Source: Isoetes taiwanensis
Taxonomy: Eukaryota > Streptophyta > Lycopodiopsida > Isoetales > Isoetaceae
Reading direction: 5' to 3'
Assembly (NCBI GenBank): GCA_021234155.1
Contig: JAJEKV010000020.1
Coordinates: 6,434,563 to 6,498,562 of the forward strand
DNA: 64,000 nt
The notes below the pieces were generated by a model. It saw only the letters and a list, made by a program, of their open reading frames with translations. It was not told the origin of the DNA and ran no database searches. Positions within the stretch are counted from its first letter, which is position 1. Each line of letters opens with the position of its first letter. Position numbers and translations under genes: made by a program. Positions 1 to 11,482 of the stretch are shown here, one piece after another.

Positions 1-186
1 ATCAGACAGTTTAATCCTTCTACATGTGGTTCATTAGGTTGTACTTCAGTTTTTATATTGTCGTGTAAGATGCTTTAATGTAGCAAATCTGCTTATAAGA
101 AGCTGCCGGTTTGAGCCGTATATGTTTCAGATTTTACAGTGTAGTGTAGATAGACAAGTGGATAAAACATCTTTCTAACCATTATT

Positions 187-202
187 TCTTTTTTTCTCGC
201 AG
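187..202 (+). other. Probable 3' splice site of a 5'UTR intron of the phytocyanin gene
   Basis: A long pyrimidine run ends in CGCAG at 202, four bases before the start codon at 207. This is an ideal plant acceptor. The ORF has a complete signal peptide from 207, so the upstream exon is probably untranslated and its donor lies outside or near the window edge. Confidence 0.5.
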
Positions 203-206
203 AAGC

Positions 207-1294
207 ATGGAAGCACTTAGGTTGCTTACCGCTGTTGCATTTATTTTGATCTATAGGGCCTCAGCTAAAACAATCACGGTTGGGGACACACTAGGATGGA
301 CAGATTTTGACGTTGCAATACAAAGAGTGCCTGATTATGCCGCTTGGGCTTTATCAGAGGACTTCGCACCTGGAGACTCAGTTGGTAAGGTTTTTTTGAT
401 CTAAAATTACAGATTCACTAATGCATAGTCTAATTCAAGCATTTTCGCAGTGTTTAATTACACTCCAACAAAGCAAAATGTGTATCTAATGCCTTCCAAG
501 GCGGATTATGATAGCTGCAACTTTGGAAAAGCAACCTTGCTAGACGACGGGACGTCTGGATCCTACACAGTAAGTCTTAGTTTGATTTTGAGTTTTTGAG
601 AGAATTACAAATATGATGTGTATAGCATGAAGATAGTAACTGCATATGAATCTGAAGTGTATAGCATGAAGATGGTACTGTATATAAATATAATGTGTGT
701 AGCATGAAGATGGTAACTACATATGTTATGATGCTCACTTTCATAATATCATGAAGACGATAAATGCTTATTATGGTGCTCACGTTCATATTAAATGCAG
801 TGGAAGGCACCTACGCAAGAGGGTACATATTATTTTGCATGCAACAAGCCACTGCAAGGGCAGGGCACACACTGCGAAAGTGGACAAAAAGTGAGCATAA
901 TTGTATCTTCAAAAGGGCTTGCAACTCCAGCTCCAGTGTCATTGCCACCTGAAGCAACTGGATCAGAACCACCACTTCCATCTGAACCTGTTACCTCACC
1001 AGACTCACCATTGTCTTCTGTAGCTCCATCTTCAGCTACCAAACTTCCTTCTCCTGTGGGGGAACATGGCCAACCACTTACAACAGCGCCTAGTACGAAC
1101 ATTTCGGTAATTCTCACATCCTCAGCTTGATTCAAAACTATTGAATACCAGTTCCTTTTGAAAGTGTGCTTTGTTTCTGATCAGTATCTTGTGAATTTTT
1201 TTTCAATCAGTATTCGAGAAGGAGGATTTGCAACCCCTTGCAGTTTTGGAGTTGTCTCATTTTGCTTTGCTTTTTGGCACTTCTTCAGCATTAA
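207..1294 (+). CDS. Phytocyanin / early nodulin-like protein with GPI-anchor tail, 4 exons
   Basis: Exons read as 207-384, 451-569, 801-1106 and 1211-1294. All introns are GT-AG, the phases fit, and the product is about 228 aa. Order: signal peptide (residues 1-20, MEALRLLTAVAFILIYRASA), a plastocyanin-like domain (about 21-140: VGDTLGWTDF, then FNYTP, DYDSCNF, YYFAC and HCESGQKV), a Pro/Ser/Thr-rich arabinogalactan-like linker, and a hydrophobic end (FWSCLILLCFLALLQH) typical of a GPI signal. Family knowledge: cell-surface, apoplast-facing proteins. The first copper His of phytocyanins is replaced (TKQNVYL), and the loop between the copper-site Cys and His is ten residues instead of about five. 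Type-1 copper binding is therefore doubtful, as in ENODL proteins. Reading through the last donor gives a stop at 1128-1130 without the anchor, so the spliced form is preferred. The start is the first Met after a pyrimidine-rich AG at 201-202, which suggests a 5'UTR intron. Confidence 0.88.
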
Positions 1295-1360
1295 TGAGGA
1301 GATTTTGTGCCCAATAGGTTAGAGTATTTTATCTGTAGCCATCCAATTGCAGGGCAGCAG

Positions 1361-1366
1361 TTCAAT
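1361..1366 (+). promoter_or_regulatory. Poly(A) signal AATAAA of the phytocyanin gene
   Basis: AATAAA lies about 70 bases after the stop at 1294, at the expected place for cleavage in a short 3'UTR. No second in-frame exon is seen after it. Confidence 0.4.
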
Positions 1367-1802
1367 AAAGTTTTCGGATATTATCCTGTTTGAATTCAAA
1401 ATAGTAGGTTTGACAGTGGTCCTCAGTTTTGATCAGGAAATGCATTGGTCCTCAGTTTTGATCAGTAAATGCACATGGCATATGACCTTTGCCACCTGCG
1501 CTAAGGATATTGAATACCCTAGGCCCACAGCTCAATATATACAAACGTCCAATACGAGAAAAGGTTAAAATTTTACTTAAACATAAATAGATAGACATCT
1601 GATGTCAAGTCATAGCTGGCAATATGTTCATAAAGTCATGTGCTTTTACCCAAATACCTATTAGTATTTCTAATGATTCGACTTAGTCTAATCCTGTGTT
1701 TATTAGCATTTTTATAACTCAAGTTAACCAGGTTAAAACTTTGCAGAGAGCCATTTTAAGTTCATAAAAAAATTGAATATAAAATTGTTTCTGGCTAAAC
1801 TT

Positions 1803-1996
1803 GAAGTTTCACTGGTTTTGCATGATAATATAGCTTCAATGCACATTATAAAATGGATACTTCTCCATATTCTTTTACCAACACAACACAACACGTGAAA
1901 CTTCAAATTGAATATAAAATTGCTTCTGGTTAGAGTTGAAGTTTCAGTGGTTTTGCCATGTTAATATAGCTTCAATGCACATTATAAAATGGATCC
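1803..1996. repeat. Two copies of a ~58-bp dispersed repeat
   Basis: A unit starting GAAGTTTCA and ending in a 26-base core (AGCTTCAATGCACATTATAA plus AATGGA) occurs at 1803-1860 and 1938-1996. Diverged copies of the same core return at about 4525-4570 and 4918-4960, on the other side of the LINE. The stretch from 1395 to 1802 shows no gene. Confidence 0.75.
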
Positions 1997-2296
1997 ATGT
2001 TAGAATAGAATAGATTTTTTATCGTCCACGGAGACCAATTGGCCTATGGGACCCAAACAAAAAAAGAGCAACAAGCGTATTACTGTCAGGATTAAAAAAC
2101 CCCCGCCCCGAAGGGTTTTCGAGTGAAAAACCTTAGCAGTAATAAGTATACTGGTACATTGTACAATTGTATAGGACAGTTCAATGATGTCCCGGAGGAC
2201 ACAACTGAGTCCGTGCATCCATAACCTCCTGGAAGTATGACCCCAACAAGCCCACTGACGTCGTATTCAATAACTCATGTAACGGCTAGCCAGGCA

Positions 2297-3127
2297 CTAG
2301 TAATCAAACATACTGCGCTCGGATATGGGCAAACGCTGGGCAGATCTGGAGGGCATGACATTCATCTTCAATGACGCCCTTGTGATAACACTGGCAAAGC
2401 CTTTCCTCCCGTGCTTCCCGAGCCCAATGTCCTGTCTCAATGCAAAACGATGTGCACCCGTGCGAATGGAAGCTATAAGTCTGCGCTTCTTCATGGGCAG
2501 ATGGGTGTACAAGTACTGGTGTGGGCCTCTCGTGAGCCTAGGATTGACTTGCTGTTGATAGTGTGCCAGCTTAACGTGTGTCAGAGCATCTGCATCCCAG
2601 AGCTTGCGAAGGACAGTAGCATCTAGATACAGCTTAAGTGCATTGTGATCTTTCTTTGTCTGTACCTGTACGCATCTGTTTGCTTGTACACCCCAACGTG
2701 AGAACCACTGAGCTTGTTTGTCCTTCCAGCAGGCATTGAGGCGTTGGGGACCCATCGCTATGGCCAAAGCAAGGTTGGGCAAACGTGTATCACCCATAGC
2801 GACCACCTTCTGGAAGTAAACAATATGGCACTCCAATGCAGCCCGTTGAAGGGGTAAAAAACCTATCTCCTGGAGTAGGACTGTGCACTTTACCCCAAGG
2901 GCTCGTGCCAAGAAGGCTTTCTGCACTTGCTCGAGGTCATTCCAGGTGTTGAGGAATATCACCGGACCCCACACTTCTGCCCCATACAAGAGGACCGGCT
3001 CGACCAAGGCCCTAAATAAGTGTGACTGGTGGCCCCAGGCATACAACTCTACCTTGTGGCAGTTGTTCTGCATGGCATATAGTGCTTTCCAACCCGCCGT
3101 GACCCGCAACCTGATGGCAGCATCCAC
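2297..3127 (-). pseudogene. LINE ORF2 C-terminal region (fragment)
   Basis: A 276-residue frame following the RT thumb region. It contains ALVEPVLLYGAEVWG, the post-RT signature of many LINE polyproteins (usually LY.sEvW), then a basic, His/Arg-rich tail with KKRRLIASIRTGAHRF. It is separated from the YADD region by a frameshift near 3130-3275. It matches no host gene family I recognise. Confidence 0.75.
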
Positions 3128-3569
3128 AGTGGGTGGTAGCAGAGAATTCGATCCCCAAGTACTTGTAGGTCGGAGCCACCTCTACATCTTGTCCCTGGTA
3201 AGTGAATGAGGGAAGCCTTAGCTGACGGGATGACAAGACTAGCAGCACCCTAGTTTTGGACAAGTTATCTCGCATGCCAGTGAATCAGCAAAAAGTGTTA
3301 AGAGCATCCAGGTGACGTTGCATGTCCTCTGGAGTATAGGCCAGGAGGTTGACATCATCAGCATATATGAGTTGCCGGATTGTGTGATGCATGAGATGGG
3401 CACCCCCACCTCCGTGCTCAGAAAGCCAATCTTTCAGCTGGTTAATGTGTAGGCCAAAGAGTGTGGGGGAGAGGGGGCAACCCTGACGTACTCCAATACC
3501 ACTGATTACCGGCTGTCTTGATGATGTGATGCGGCTTGAGCATGCCTCATATAGCCTGTATATTGCGTT

Positions 3570-4247
3570 CTACAGGTCAAGGGGGGTCCCCACCTGCCGT
3601 AATCTGTCCCATAACTTGTCCCGGGGCACTGTGTCAAAAGCTTTTGCGAAATCCACGAAACAGCAGTACAGGTTTTGTCGGCGATTCCTGCTATCCTCAA
3701 TCAGTGTGCGCAGAGTGAAGATATGATCAATGGTGGAATGCCTAGATCGAAAGCCTGCTTGTGTGAGAGCTTGCACATCTGCCTCCTCTGCCCATATTGT
3801 CAGCCCCTGCTCAAGGATGCCAGTCAATAGTTTTGCAAAGAGAGTATAGTTGGCTGGGCATTGAGGGTCCCCGACATTATATATGGGCACAACTCTACTA
3901 GTGGTCCACTGCGGAGGGAAGCCTTCTTGCAATGCTTTATTGAACAATGCCATGAGGACATGCACCAGTGGAGACCCAGCCCATTTCAGAAGTTTCGCCT
4001 GCGTGCCATCTAAATCTGCTGCCTTCCCATCAGCTAGGCGTTGCAGGCTCATGATGACATCCCCCTCTGTGATGACCAGAGCCATGCCCATCTGTGGAGG
4101 CACTGGTGCCCGGGCCCCAAGCGGGTCATAAAGCTGTTTCAAGTACTGTACCCATGGCTCCGGGATGATGTTCCATGTGGGCTGTATAGCCTTGCTCAAT
4201 ACCTTTCTCCAAAATGTCTTAGGATGCCGATCCAGGAGACCGAACAT
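3570..4247 (-). pseudogene. LINE reverse transcriptase, N-terminal half (fragment)
   Basis: A 225-residue open frame with LINE RT blocks 1-4: ADGKAADLDGTQAKLL, VVPIYNVGD, QAGFRSRHSTIDHIF and the motif A aspartate in FVDFAKAFDTVP. The frame is also open upstream of the first Met, to about 4507, including KNKKARYLAEHQQQ. It breaks after RQVGTPLDL, before the GxxQG block, so the polymerase is split from its YADD. Confidence 0.8.
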
Positions 4248-4510
4248 CTGTTGCTGGTGCTCTGCGAGGTATCTGGCTTTCTTGTTCTTGAGGAAGGAGC
4301 AGTATTGACTGATGGCATGTGGGCAGGAGGTGGGATTAGTGACTTGCCAGAGTTCGCATTTGAGCTCCTGACACTCATCATCGAACCAGGTTCTCCGTGA
4401 GTGGCCTCTCCCAAAGCATCTTTCAGCAGTTGTCAGAAGCAGGTGAGTCAGCTGAACAGATTGCTGCTGAAGTGTGGGAGGTTGTAGTAGTCCCGCCAGA
4501 TCATGCTCAA

Positions 4511-5900
4511 ATGCAAATAATAAACCATGTTAATATGGCTTCAATGCACATTATAAAAAGGATACATCTCCTTAACAACGTGGCGCTCAAGTTTTATAGC
4601 TGAGATCATATCTCAGCCGTTGGTTGTAATGGTGTTACCCACCAGTAACACAATGAGGGCACATAAACACCTAATTTGTTATGCCAAATGGCATAAACAC
4701 CTAGCTTGCTATGCAAATCACTATAAAGCCACCATTGAACTCTCGGGCCCAGTTTCTTAAGGCGGATGACACCCTAAAACTTGGGTGGTTATGTTCTACT
4801 ATAACAATCGCGGGTCTCCACCCTCAATTGTTATGTTGAGGCATAACACCTCCTTCCAAGGTGTTATCCCTCTCATATTCTTTTACCAACGCAACACAAC
4901 AATAAGGGAAACTTTTTTGCATGTTAATATAGCTTCAATGCACATTATAAAATGGATGAATCTGCATATTCTTTTATCGACACAACACAACAAGAAGGAA
5001 GACACAAAAAAGTTTCGTTAACATCCTTCTTGGTAACTCAATGTTCATAGAATCTATTTTGAGTTTGTTCATCTTAGAGAAAAAATTTTCACAAGATTAG
5101 TGTGATTTAATATGCATTGTATCATGCATAGTGCATTGTATCATGCATAGTAAATTTTCTTAACTCCATTCCTCCAGTATATTAACCGTGGCCTAAATAA
5201 CCGACCAAAACATTTGGATATTTATTGGTATGTTGCTTGGTACCACTTAACTACTCTATGGCCTAAGTAATTGGCAAATCCAAACTCTTTATGGAAAATC
5301 CATTCCGCTATGGCCTAACCAGTTGGGCAAACATCTAGATATTTATGGAAAATTCATTATAGTAGTGTCAAGAACCTCCACATGCACATCAATGAGATCC
5401 TTTCAAGCAGAAGTGTATGGGTAGTATAGGTAGAATCATGTGAATCATCACTGCTAGAATCATGTGAACCAACATGACCATCGAAGCTTTGAATATTGGG
5501 AATGGAGGCGCTCCAAACCATTAATAAACCCTAAAAGAAAAATGACCAAATAAAAAGGGCTTCATATCTTATGCAAAAGTATATTGATGTGACACATGCA
5601 ACGTTAAACTTCTATTGTCTTATTGCCGCCTAAAATTTCAATTCAAGAAATTTAGGTTGAGAGGTTTTTTTACGTACCTTGCTGGCAGAGTTTTGCTAGT
5701 GGTTTGTCGAGCGCACAAGGCCATGTTTTTGTGGAATATATCCTTGGAATTATGGCAAAGAGATGGGATCGTTGGAAGTATGTTTCTTTCTCCAATTCTT
5801 TGTTTTTTCTAACTTATCATATATGTATGCATACTAAGTTGCAATTAAAAATAGAGACAACTCGCACAAGAAGATGCGCAAAGGAATTGAATTGGATGTA
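4511..5900. other. Intergenic, AT-rich, repeat scraps only
   Basis: This holds two further copies of the short repeat core (4525-4570, 4918-4960), a small inverted motif around GCATAAACACCTA (4670-4715), and direct repeats of CATTGTATCATGCATAGT (about 5113-5150). Open frames at 5615-5916 are short and match no family I recognise. Confidence 0.5.
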
Positions 5901-5950
5901 TTTTTATCGTCCATGAAGACTAACTAGCCTATAGGACAAAGAAAATAGCA
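5898..5950 (-). repeat. Fragment resembling the 3' end of the first LINE
   Basis: The text TTTTTATCGTCCATGAAGAC and following bases match the left (3') end of the LINE at 2010-2060 (TTTTTTATCGTCCACGGAGA) with scattered differences. A weaker relative lies at about 7355-7450 (ATCCATGAAGACC, then GGGGAGTAAAAGCTTAGTAAT). Together these suggest a LINE family with several severely 5'-truncated copies nearby. Confidence 0.5.
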
Positions 5951-7780
5951 AACATAAAATGCAGACCTGTCAACATCTCGAAAGGAACATGGAAAATATT
6001 CTAAGCCTCCACATTCAAACTACATGGGCAACAAAAAAGAGGTGCAGCTGCTAGGACGTATGTTCCGAAGACTGGAAGAGGAGGATGCAATGGAATACGT
6101 GCATCATATATATAATGTATCTTTTTTTTTCATGCTCAATGGTATTGTATGAATGCTGGTTGGATTGGATTAATGAAGTTTACTTCATTTTTATGCAATA
6201 CAATTTCAAGTTCAAAGATTGGGATTTGTATCCCGGAGACCAAATCTTGAATAAAATTAAATTGATTGGGTATAAGGCGTACAGAGAAATGATGATTGAA
6301 GATGGACAAAAGCTTGAATAAGATCATCGTATTGAGGTATTCATCAAGTACCACTTTGAGATAAATCCTGATATTGATTTGGAAGGTTTGTAATTACTTT
6401 CTAGGAAATGACTTGTCTTCTTTGGTTACATGATTATCATGGATATAGATGCATTTCAATATGTAAATAGTACATCATTCATTGCAAGGAACTCTGTATG
6501 AGCATATAATAGAGGGACTCTTTATACATTACATACATCATACATAAAGCGCTTTGGTGCAGATGACTTTTGTCGCCGCGAGGATTGTATCCCATCTAAG
6601 ATGTGTGACCCTTGTCTAGATTGTGAAATCAACAATATAAGTAGGCATTGCACCATACACTAACAAATATTCCAAGAATCATATGCATCGAAGTATCATA
6701 TGAACCACAATAGAAACAGTAAATAACAATATAAGAATAATCACATAGGCTCATGACTAACCAAGCAGATATAGCTAATAACAACTGGTAATGTTGGTCA
6801 TAGAACAAACAAATGCATGAATTCAATATGCTAGGCACTTTGTAGATACGTCAACCCCATCAACATTGTGAGGAAACCTGTCACGCTATCAAATGATAAT
6901 AACATGAAGTCCTATATTCCCATCCCACAGACCTAAATGCTTGCAAGATATTAACCCAATGTAAGAGCATAAGAATGGGTGAACTTAATGGTGTCCCATG
7001 TTCCCTTGTGATATGATAGCTGTCAAGTCTTCAATGCACTAACATGCTACTGACTAGAGATTCTGACCCACATCTAGATCTCTTAGAGATGGTCCACCCA
7101 ATTATCCTCCTTAGCCATGAATTCCCTAAGAGGGGTTCTACATCACATAAAGCTAGTAATAAGAAGTCATAAATGGGACATAGGCATATCATTTAAAGTT
7201 CTATACTAAAAACATACAAGGAATTTAAGCTATTGCATAACTGTTATTAACACAATTATTCATTTCAACGATTTAATTCATAGTGTCATTCATCTAGGTG
7301 TATATAACTTATAAGTAGAACGGACAAGACTGGACCCGACTAGACCGAACCGAACATCCATGAAGACCAAATGTTTATACCATCCAATACAAGAAAAAAC
7401 AAGTAAACCCATTACTGCCCATAAGATTTGGGGAGTAAAAGCTTAGTAATGTCGTACAGAGCCGAGCCATGCTGAGTCTAGACGAAAAACTTTGCTTCGC
7501 GTCTTATTTCATTTTGAGGCTAGGTGAGCAATGACCATAGAAGCATATTGCTCAATGAGAAGGCCCATCACCTTCTCATCAAGACCAATCGGATTTTGCT
7601 CGGTACTACTAACGAAATCCCAGTTTATTTCCCCTCCTTTAGCTACTTAGATGTTTCACTTACACACCGCCTCTCCTTGTAGATTAGATCTAGAAGAAAT
7701 GGTATTCCAACTCTTGAGACTTGACACTCAAATCAAAACATAGCTGTCACCGGTAAAAATTTGAGGAAAGGTTTAGAATC
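5951..7780. other. Intergenic, no supported gene
   Basis: AT-rich sequence with short unrelated open frames (for example 6085-6321 plus and 6629-6838 minus). I see no splice-consistent exon series, no transposon protein and no RNA gene here. The only recognised item is the LINE-3'-end-like scrap near 7355-7450. Confidence 0.4.
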
Positions 7781-7782
7781 TA

Positions 7783-8140
7783 GAGTTTATTATGGTTTTA
7801 TTCGACCATCTGGATTTAAAATCAAAATAATACAACTCCGATGAGACTATCCCTTGGAAAAATGAAAAAGATGTACATGTCAGTTTTGAGCGCCTTCTTT
7901 CTTTATTTCTTTATCTTATTTGATTCAAACCCATTTCTTGATTTGTTTTGCTAATTCATAAAGGTTCTGAGTTGAATTGGTGGATCAAGCTTGCCAAATC
8001 TAGAGTTTATTATGGTTTTATTCGACCATCTGGATTTAAAATCAAAATAATACAACTCCGATGAGATTATCCCTTGGAAAAATGAAAAAGATGTACATGT
8101 CAGTTTTGAGCGCCTTCTTTCTTGATTTCTTTATCTTTTT
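7783..8140. repeat. 214-bp tandem duplication (second copy interrupted by a LINE)
   Basis: Copy 1 is 7783-7996. Copy 2 begins at 7997, reads almost identically (one clear change, GAGACTATC to GAGATTATC) to about 8140, and resumes after the LINE at 10738-10811 with the tail (TCAAACCCATTTCTTGATTT onward to GATCAAGCTTGCC). The duplication therefore preceded the LINE insertion. Confidence 0.9.
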
Positions 8141-10737
8141 TTTTTTTTGAAGAACTGTGTCAGCAATATATTAAAAGAATGGTAATGTTACAAAGCAAGT
8201 GAGGAGGAAGGAGAACTGCCCCAAAGAGACAGTGATACCTCGACACTCCACAACAACTGCAACTCTACTGCTGTACAAACTGGCCATCACCATCTACCAC
8301 ACCCAAGAAGTCCCGCCAAATGGAAAACTTCCGCTCTACTAATCCCGGGAACACCAAAAAGCTTTGAAATAGCTTGTACCTGAGTCGAGGAATCAGAGAG
8401 GCTGCAGGCTGCTGAATCCCCTGAAAGATCCACAACCGTCGCCGCTTCCAAATCAACCACACCAACCAAGCCACGCGACGGATGCAAGGCTTCTTTGCCG
8501 TCTGGAGCCGCCAAGCACCGGGATATACATGAAGCGGCAATTGTTGGCTATTCAATCTCACCAAAGCAGAGCCCCGACCCAATCCGGGCAACCCGCAAGT
8601 GAGGGCATAAAACCGCACAATGCTCCACAGTCTCACGATGAAGGCCACAACAAGGGCAAAGAGGGCTCACACCCGCCTAAACCGACTCACAAGGACATTC
8701 ACCACGGATACGGTGCACCACCGCCACGAAGCACCCGAACCTTCGGTGGGGAAGTGAGCTCCATGTCCACGTCGCCCAAACCGAAGCGCCATCGAGAACC
8801 CGAAGCCGCAGAGACCACTTGCCCGAAGGGGAAGAGTGTCATGAATAGCCAACACCCGGTAACAAGACCGCACAAAACAAGAAGATACAACATCCGGATG
8901 AACCTTCCAAACACCGCACCACCACATCACCCCCGAGGGACTATAGGTATGTGTAGCGGAATACCCCCCGCCACTTGTTCCCGTGATAGCCCTGGCCATC
9001 GTCCTTCAGCGAAAAGCGAGCTCGAAGAACTCCCACGGCTAGCTGACCATCCCAATACCAATCCTCCAAGGTGAGCCAAAGAGTCGCTTCGCCTCCGCGC
9101 CTCTGCGTCCAGAGCATGCATGATGGCGACCAAGGGCAAGAAACGCAGCGGGGGTAGAGGAACCCACAAGAAAGGAGAAGAGTGGTGATAAACCGAGGCA
9201 TAATCTAGCCTGGAAGAGCACACGACGCGTGATCCCAAGCCCATAACACCCCGTGAGAAAAGGGGATGCATGTGGGAAAGGTAGGAGACCATACAACGGT
9301 GCCCGTGGCAACTCTACATGCAAGGGCGACTTTCCAAATGCCACACAATGGCGAAGAGATTGCCACAATAGTGCCGCACTGTGAGAAGATGCTCCATCCT
9401 GCAGAATGCTCCAAATAAACTTAGAGACCAACACCTTACTATGCAGTGCCAAATCCAGAATGGCCAAGCCCCCATCCTCCCGGGGGTGGAGACACTTCCA
9501 CCAAGCCACTTTAACAACCGCCCCTTCATCATCCCCGCCCCACACAAAATTTCGAACAATCTTATCCAAAGCCTGTATCTTACCCTCAGGAGCTAACATC
9601 GCAGATCTTTGTATACACATGAGTGCTACAAAGTACTTGACTTGGCAATAGTGATCCTACGCCATGGACAACTTGCTACCCTTCCACCAATTGAGGTGTT
9701 TACGCAACCCCCGCAAAATCTCATCCCACACCCTCCCCATGGAAACATCCCTCCAAAGGGAATACCCAAATGACTTAGTACACACATTACGGAAGCACCT
9801 TCCAAGGGAATAGAGCCAAACAAGGGGAGGCGGAGTCAATGGGCCCATAATGCGGAGCATTTGCCCCAATTGAGAGAAGAATGCCTGAGGCCAAGGAGAA
9901 AGTATCCAGCAAACCCTTCACATTCCGCAAATTCCTCTCTTCTGCCACCAAGAAGAGAAAAGTGTCATCGGCGAACTGGTTAATAATCTGCTGACTACCA
10001 TCCTGCATCCGAAGCCCATCCACCACCCCCTCCTCCACTGCAGCCAAAAACAACTGAGACAGTGCCTCCGCCACAATCGTAAACAAAAATGGTGCCAAAG
10101 GGCACCCCTGACGCACCCCTCTGCCTAAGGAGAAAAAGGCGGAGGGTTCACCCTGGCACACCACCGTAGCCCGTGCTGACCTATGCAGCTTCATGACTGT
10201 CTCTGTAAAGCGTGGACCCGCCCAACGCTAACATCATGGCGCACAAGAACTCCTAACGGACACTATCATAAGCTTTGGCAAAGTCAAGCTTAAGATAGGC
10301 AATGCCTTGACTGTTCTCTGGCCCAATAAAGGCCCTCATAAGCTACGGCAACATTAGTCAAAATGTTCCTCGAGGGAACAAACCCGGATCGCACCTTACT
10401 AATGGAAGAAGTCAACACCGGCTTCAACTTCTCGGCGGGGCTTTCATAATAATCTTGTACACAGAGAGGACAACAAGGATATAGGCCTCCAATCATTAAT
10501 AGTAGAAGGCTGCTTAACCTTAGGAATCAAGGAAATGCATGCGGTATTCAAGATCCTATCCATGTGAGAAGACTGCAGCAACTCAAGATACACCTGGTAC
10601 ACAGACTCACCAGCCCACTCCCAATAAGTCTGAAAGAACTCCACAGGGATGCCATCCAGCCCAGGACATTTATCCTTGGCCATGCACATACATGCCTCCG
10701 CTAAATCCTCTCTGGAGAGCTCCTGCTCCAAGCTCTC
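8141..10737 (-). mobile_element. Second LINE (L1-type), 5'-truncated, inserted in a duplicated repeat
   Basis: On the reverse strand: KDKCPGLDGIPVEFFQ and LIPKVKQPSTINDWRPISLL (10731-10444), VRSGFVPSRNILTNV (10496-10290), GRGVRQGCPLAPFLF and the catalytic FADD (about 10130 and 9975), KIVRNFVWGG (about 9560), and a decayed zf-RVT-like tail to about 8265. The poly(A) tail appears as poly(T) at about 8137-8151. The 5' end stops abruptly at 10737 within the RT region, without an endonuclease. Several frameshifts and a gap between blocks make it inactive. Confidence 0.88.
9787..10194 (-). pseudogene. LINE reverse transcriptase palm fragment with FADD
   Basis: A 135-residue frame with the RT blocks GVRQGCPLAPFLFTIVAEAL and IINQFADDTFLFL. 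The FADD is the catalytic box (YADD in most LINEs). A frameshift near 9800 separates it from the next block. Confidence 0.8.
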
Positions 10738-10800
10738 AAATTCAAACCCATTTCTTGATTTGTTTTGCTAATTCAGAAAGGTTCTGAGTTGAATTGGTGG

Positions 10801-11091
10801 ATCAAGCTTGCCAGCCTTGTAGGGGCTTGCATTCCACATGATTTCCCTCGTCAAGAGCTACATATGGATATCAGAATTTTCACAATTATCAAGCACAATT
10901 CAAGACTGACTTGTGGTTTTTTTATAGGAACGCCTTCAGACACGTGGAATTCTCTAATTTCTAATCAGCATTTTCCTGAAGATCTATTCCTTCCAGAATA
11001 CTCCTTTGTGCCGAGTTCAATTGAATTTGAAGTTGAAATTATTGAATCTTGGCTGCAGGAATTCATTGGCAACAAAGAAATTGCAGTATGA
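10801..11091 (+). pseudogene. Unrecognised exon-like open frame (possible host gene fragment)
   Basis: A frame ending at 11091 encodes GTPSDTWNSLISNQHFPEDL and an acidic tail ending in WLQEFIGNKEIAV. A T-rich AG acceptor (TTTTTTTATAG) sits just before GAACGCC near 10928, so this could be a terminal exon. The upstream part overlaps the end of the duplicated repeat. I cannot name the family. Noise is possible. Confidence 0.25.
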
Positions 11092-11482
11092 GGCATCTTT
11101 AATGTGCATTATGACTGGGACGACAGGTGTACTCTGAGCAATGATCCATGCTTATGGTGATTTTTTGCAATTTGGTTGTGAATTGGCTCTCCATCTTCTT
11201 AATCATAGATAGGTTCTTTCCCCTGCTCTTTGCTCTGCCCCTTGATTTTCCCTTCTGCGCCACGCCCATTTTTCTCGTGCCTTTGTAGTTTTCCCCTGGT
11301 TCTTTTGTAGTGGAATTTAAAAGTGGAGATTACCCTAAATTTCTCTCTATTCTTCACGCCTTTGTGATTTTGCGCCTTCTGATCATCCCAAGCTCCTTAA
11401 TCAGTTAAGATCTTTTCATGAAAACCCAAAAAAATTCATTTTCTTTGGAAATTTTGCTAACTCTTTGAATGGGCAGTCTTGA

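Larger units (their letters stand above)
1997..4510 (-). mobile_element. LINE (non-LTR retrotransposon), 5'-truncated and frameshifted
   Basis: The reverse strand encodes a LINE reverse transcriptase. From the right: a pre-RT segment with WFDDEC (near 4390) and FWRKVLS; RT block A with CCFVDFAKAFDTVPRDKLW (about 3600-3660); a frameshift; a GVRQGCPLSP-type block (about 3470-3490); and the catalytic YADD (about 3345-3375). The C-terminal region runs from 3127 to 2297. No endonuclease is visible, so the copy is 5'-truncated near 4510. The 3' end lies near 2000, close to the text GATAAAAAATC on the reverse strand. Several frameshifts make it inactive. Confidence 0.85.

Noticed and set aside
207-404. 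65-residue ORF read straight through the first phytocyanin donor site
   Set aside because: The frame past 384 is intron. The GTAAGG donor and downstream exons restore a complete phytocyanin domain.
830-1135. Reverse-strand 101-residue ORF opposite the phytocyanin gene
   Set aside because: It is the shadow of the Pro/Ser-rich third exon (low-complexity Gly/Glu on the other strand). No domain or regulatory context.
8529-9074. 181-residue plus-strand ORF
   Set aside because: It lies antisense to the LINE tail. Its composition (Pro, His, Arg) reflects the GC-rich LINE strand and it matches no family.
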